Of a stretch of DNA of 52,874 nt, positions 52,001 through 52,874 are shown one piece after another. Position 1 is the first letter of the stretch. The number at the start of each line of letters is the position of its first letter. The DNA comes from Candidatus Schekmanbacteria bacterium (GTDB taxonomy: Bacteria; CSSED10-310; JACPHN01): NCBI GenBank assembly GCA_016188575.1, contig JACPHN010000120.1, positions 1 through 52,874 of the forward strand. The letters are read 5' to 3'. A model generated the notes under the pieces. It worked only from the letters and a program-made list of their open reading frames with translations. It was not told where the DNA came from and ran no database searches. Made by a program: the position numbers and the translations under genes.

Positions 52001-52503
52001 TTGGGTACCTCTGAAGTTGGGATATCGTTTTTGCCGGCGGACAGTTTAGACCGGCACTGGGCGTTGAGTTGCAGGGGGAATGCCAGGGGGGACGGTTGGT
52101 GGATGGCGGTGGGAAGCGGTAGTGAGCATGGCCGGGTTGGCGGCCGGCGCCTGAAGCCGTCACCGTGACGCCAGATGTCTCCTCCGCCCCGCTCACACGG
52201 CGAGCAGAATCGCCATCGGCCGCCAGCAACCCAACAGCCAAATCGTCCGAAACGCCCTTCGACATGTCCGAGCGACGACTTGTTGGCGACGAAAGGCCAT
52301 TCACGCCGGCCCGAACGGTGCCTGGTCGCCTCCCCGAGGCCATTCCGCACACGCGGATCGGCGACTTGCACGCTTCCAGCCGCGATTCGCAAGGCGCGAG
52401 CCCCCACTTGAACGCGACGAAGCATCGTTCGGACCGCTCGCTTGCCCATCGGCAGGCGCTGGAGGTACAAACGCGGGACGAAAGCAGCACTCAGGCACAC
52501 CTG
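52001..52503. other. Region without a convincing gene (5' flank and intron 3' exon)
   Basis: Upstream of the 52000 start and downstream (minus strand) of the group II intron end. Several frames are open on both strands, but all are Arg/Ser/Pro-rich without signals. The part next to 52503 should be the 3' exon of the intron; no gene product is recognisable there. A promoter for the 50915-52000 gene should lie in the low-numbered part. Confidence 0.4.
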
Positions 52504-52751
52504 ATAGGGGTAGGAAGGGCCGGTTACTCCCACGAGTTGCGCATCGCCTGGCACGCGCCCCCAAAGGCGACAGCTTGCAGTTCTCCCACGGCGAGTTGCC
52601 GGCTCGGGACACCTTTTGACAGGGATTTCGCGCCTCCGCCACGGCCTCAGGTCGCTCCACCAAGCGAATCTGCCGCTCGTTGCGCATCTCGTGGGTACTC
52701 CCGGCCCCTCCCCCCTCCGAACCCGGCGTGCGGATTTCCCGCGCTGGGCTC
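52504..52751 (-). ncRNA. Group II intron 3' end: domains V and VI
   Basis: Domain V (52751-52719, minus) starts GAGCCC, has the GAAA tetraloop within CGCGGGAAATCCGC, and ends GCCGGGTTC, pairing perfectly as the catalytic hairpin. Domain VI follows: GGAGGGGGGAGGGGCCGG (52718 downward) pairs with CCGGCCCTTCCTACCCC, leaving a single bulged A at 52511, seven bases before the predicted 3' end (TAT, about 52504). This is the expected branch point. The loop of domain VI is split by a MITE (52529-52695). The 14-nt gap from the maturase stop to domain V is typical. The 5' part of the intron lies beyond the window. Confidence 0.85.
52529..52695. mobile_element. 167-bp MITE inserted in intron domain VI
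   Basis: Terminal inverted repeats of 18 bp start CCCACGAG on both ends (CCCACGAGTTGCGCATCG and CCCACGAGATGCGCAACG read inward, two mismatches). The element is flanked by a 4-bp duplication, TACT at 52525-52528 and 52696-52699. Deleting the element and one TACT restores a normal domain VI hairpin with a short loop, which supports insertion. It is non-coding and its ends do not match the MITE at 9556-9721. Confidence 0.8.
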
Positions 52752-52765
52752 TCCAGTTGGTGGTA

Positions 52766-52874
52766 TTACCTGCGAGAGGATTGACAGGCCTCAGCATTGG
52801 CTGCGGTCAGTGAGAACAGCCCATGTTTGGCAAAGAAGACATTAGGCCAGCGGTTGTGATCGCGGCCTCGTCCA
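52766..52874 (-). CDS. ltrA: Group II intron reverse transcriptase/maturase, C-terminal fragment
   Basis: The last 35 codons of a group II intron-encoded protein, running off the window edge. The segment NRWPNVFFAKHGLFSL and the final ANAEACQSSRR match the C-terminal maturase/HNH-less ends of bacterial intron proteins (typically RWPN, FF, GLFSL, AxxxQSS). The stop TAA (52766-52768) lies 14 bp before domain V. The catalytic reverse transcriptase domain is outside the window, so whether the gene is intact cannot be judged. Confidence 0.8.
   Translation of the reverse strand, partial: GRGRDHNRWPNVFFAKHGLFSLTAANAEACQSSRR

Noticed and set aside
52165-52845. 226-codon plus-strand frame at the right edge
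   Set aside because: It runs antisense through the intron domains V and VI, the MITE and the maturase end, so it cannot be a real protein gene.
1-52874. tRNA, rRNA or CRISPR arrays
   Set aside because: No T-loop-like GTTCGAATCC context within a cloverleaf, no rRNA core sequence and no evenly spaced direct repeats were seen in reading the window.

Overview
The window is about 53 kb of GC-rich chromosome from a Gram-negative bacterium. Secreted and lipoprotein genes, a type IV prepilin peptidase, envelope glycan genes, an NtrC-type regulator, a paired M16 peptidase set and an ECF sigma operon together suggest a deltaproteobacterial lineage (Myxococcota, Desulfobacterota or Binatota-like). That placement is inference from gene content, because the window holds no rRNA or tRNA. 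No CRISPR array was seen.

Layout. 1-538: 5' part of an AAA ATPase. 963-4240: catalytic and non-catalytic M16 peptidases, translationally coupled. 4621-8438 (minus): envelope polysaccharide genes (small membrane protein, GT2, lipid-linked sugar transferase, FemAB/BioF2-like acyltransferase). 8544-11633: LD-carboxypeptidase, a 166-bp MITE-like element, PtsN and an NtrC-family response regulator. 11842-13674: a Coa1-like protein and an iron-sulfur protein. 13999-18289: two secreted proteins of lower GC around an alpha/beta hydrolase and PilD. 18363-21491: an orphan dnaE2. 21646-23957: a small membrane protein, a EutP-like GTPase and a two-gene cassette resembling a toxin-antitoxin pair. 24359-29636: trxB, an S55 (SpoIVB-like) peptidase and a large propeller-like secreted protein. 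30045-35504: a nonulosonate-type glycan set (WbpM/CapD-like dehydratase, ATP-grasp, NeuB) plus glycerate kinase and a GT2. 35516-36700: an IS200/IS605-type tnpB element whose gene carries an in-frame repeat replacement. 37345-39608: DUF29, a secreted protein and a GNAT.

The most coherent unusual unit is 39734-50052 (minus): nine genes, nearly all with 4-14 nt overlaps. The order is ECF sigma factor, anti-sigma/FecR/DUF3352 membrane protein, ABC ATPase, ABC permease, second ABC ATPase, second ABC permease, membrane-anchored dockerin protein, cohesin-like protein, VIT-vWA protein. It reads as one regulated envelope system: cytoplasmic sigma control, two ABC-2 type machines and three extracytoplasmic modules built from protein-protein interaction domains. 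Two exported proteins lie upstream behind a strong hairpin.

At the right edge (52504-52874, minus) is the 3' end of a group II intron: the maturase C-terminus, domain V, and a domain VI whose loop is split by a 167-bp MITE with a 4-bp target duplication. Function calls come from motif recognition by eye; no database search was possible.
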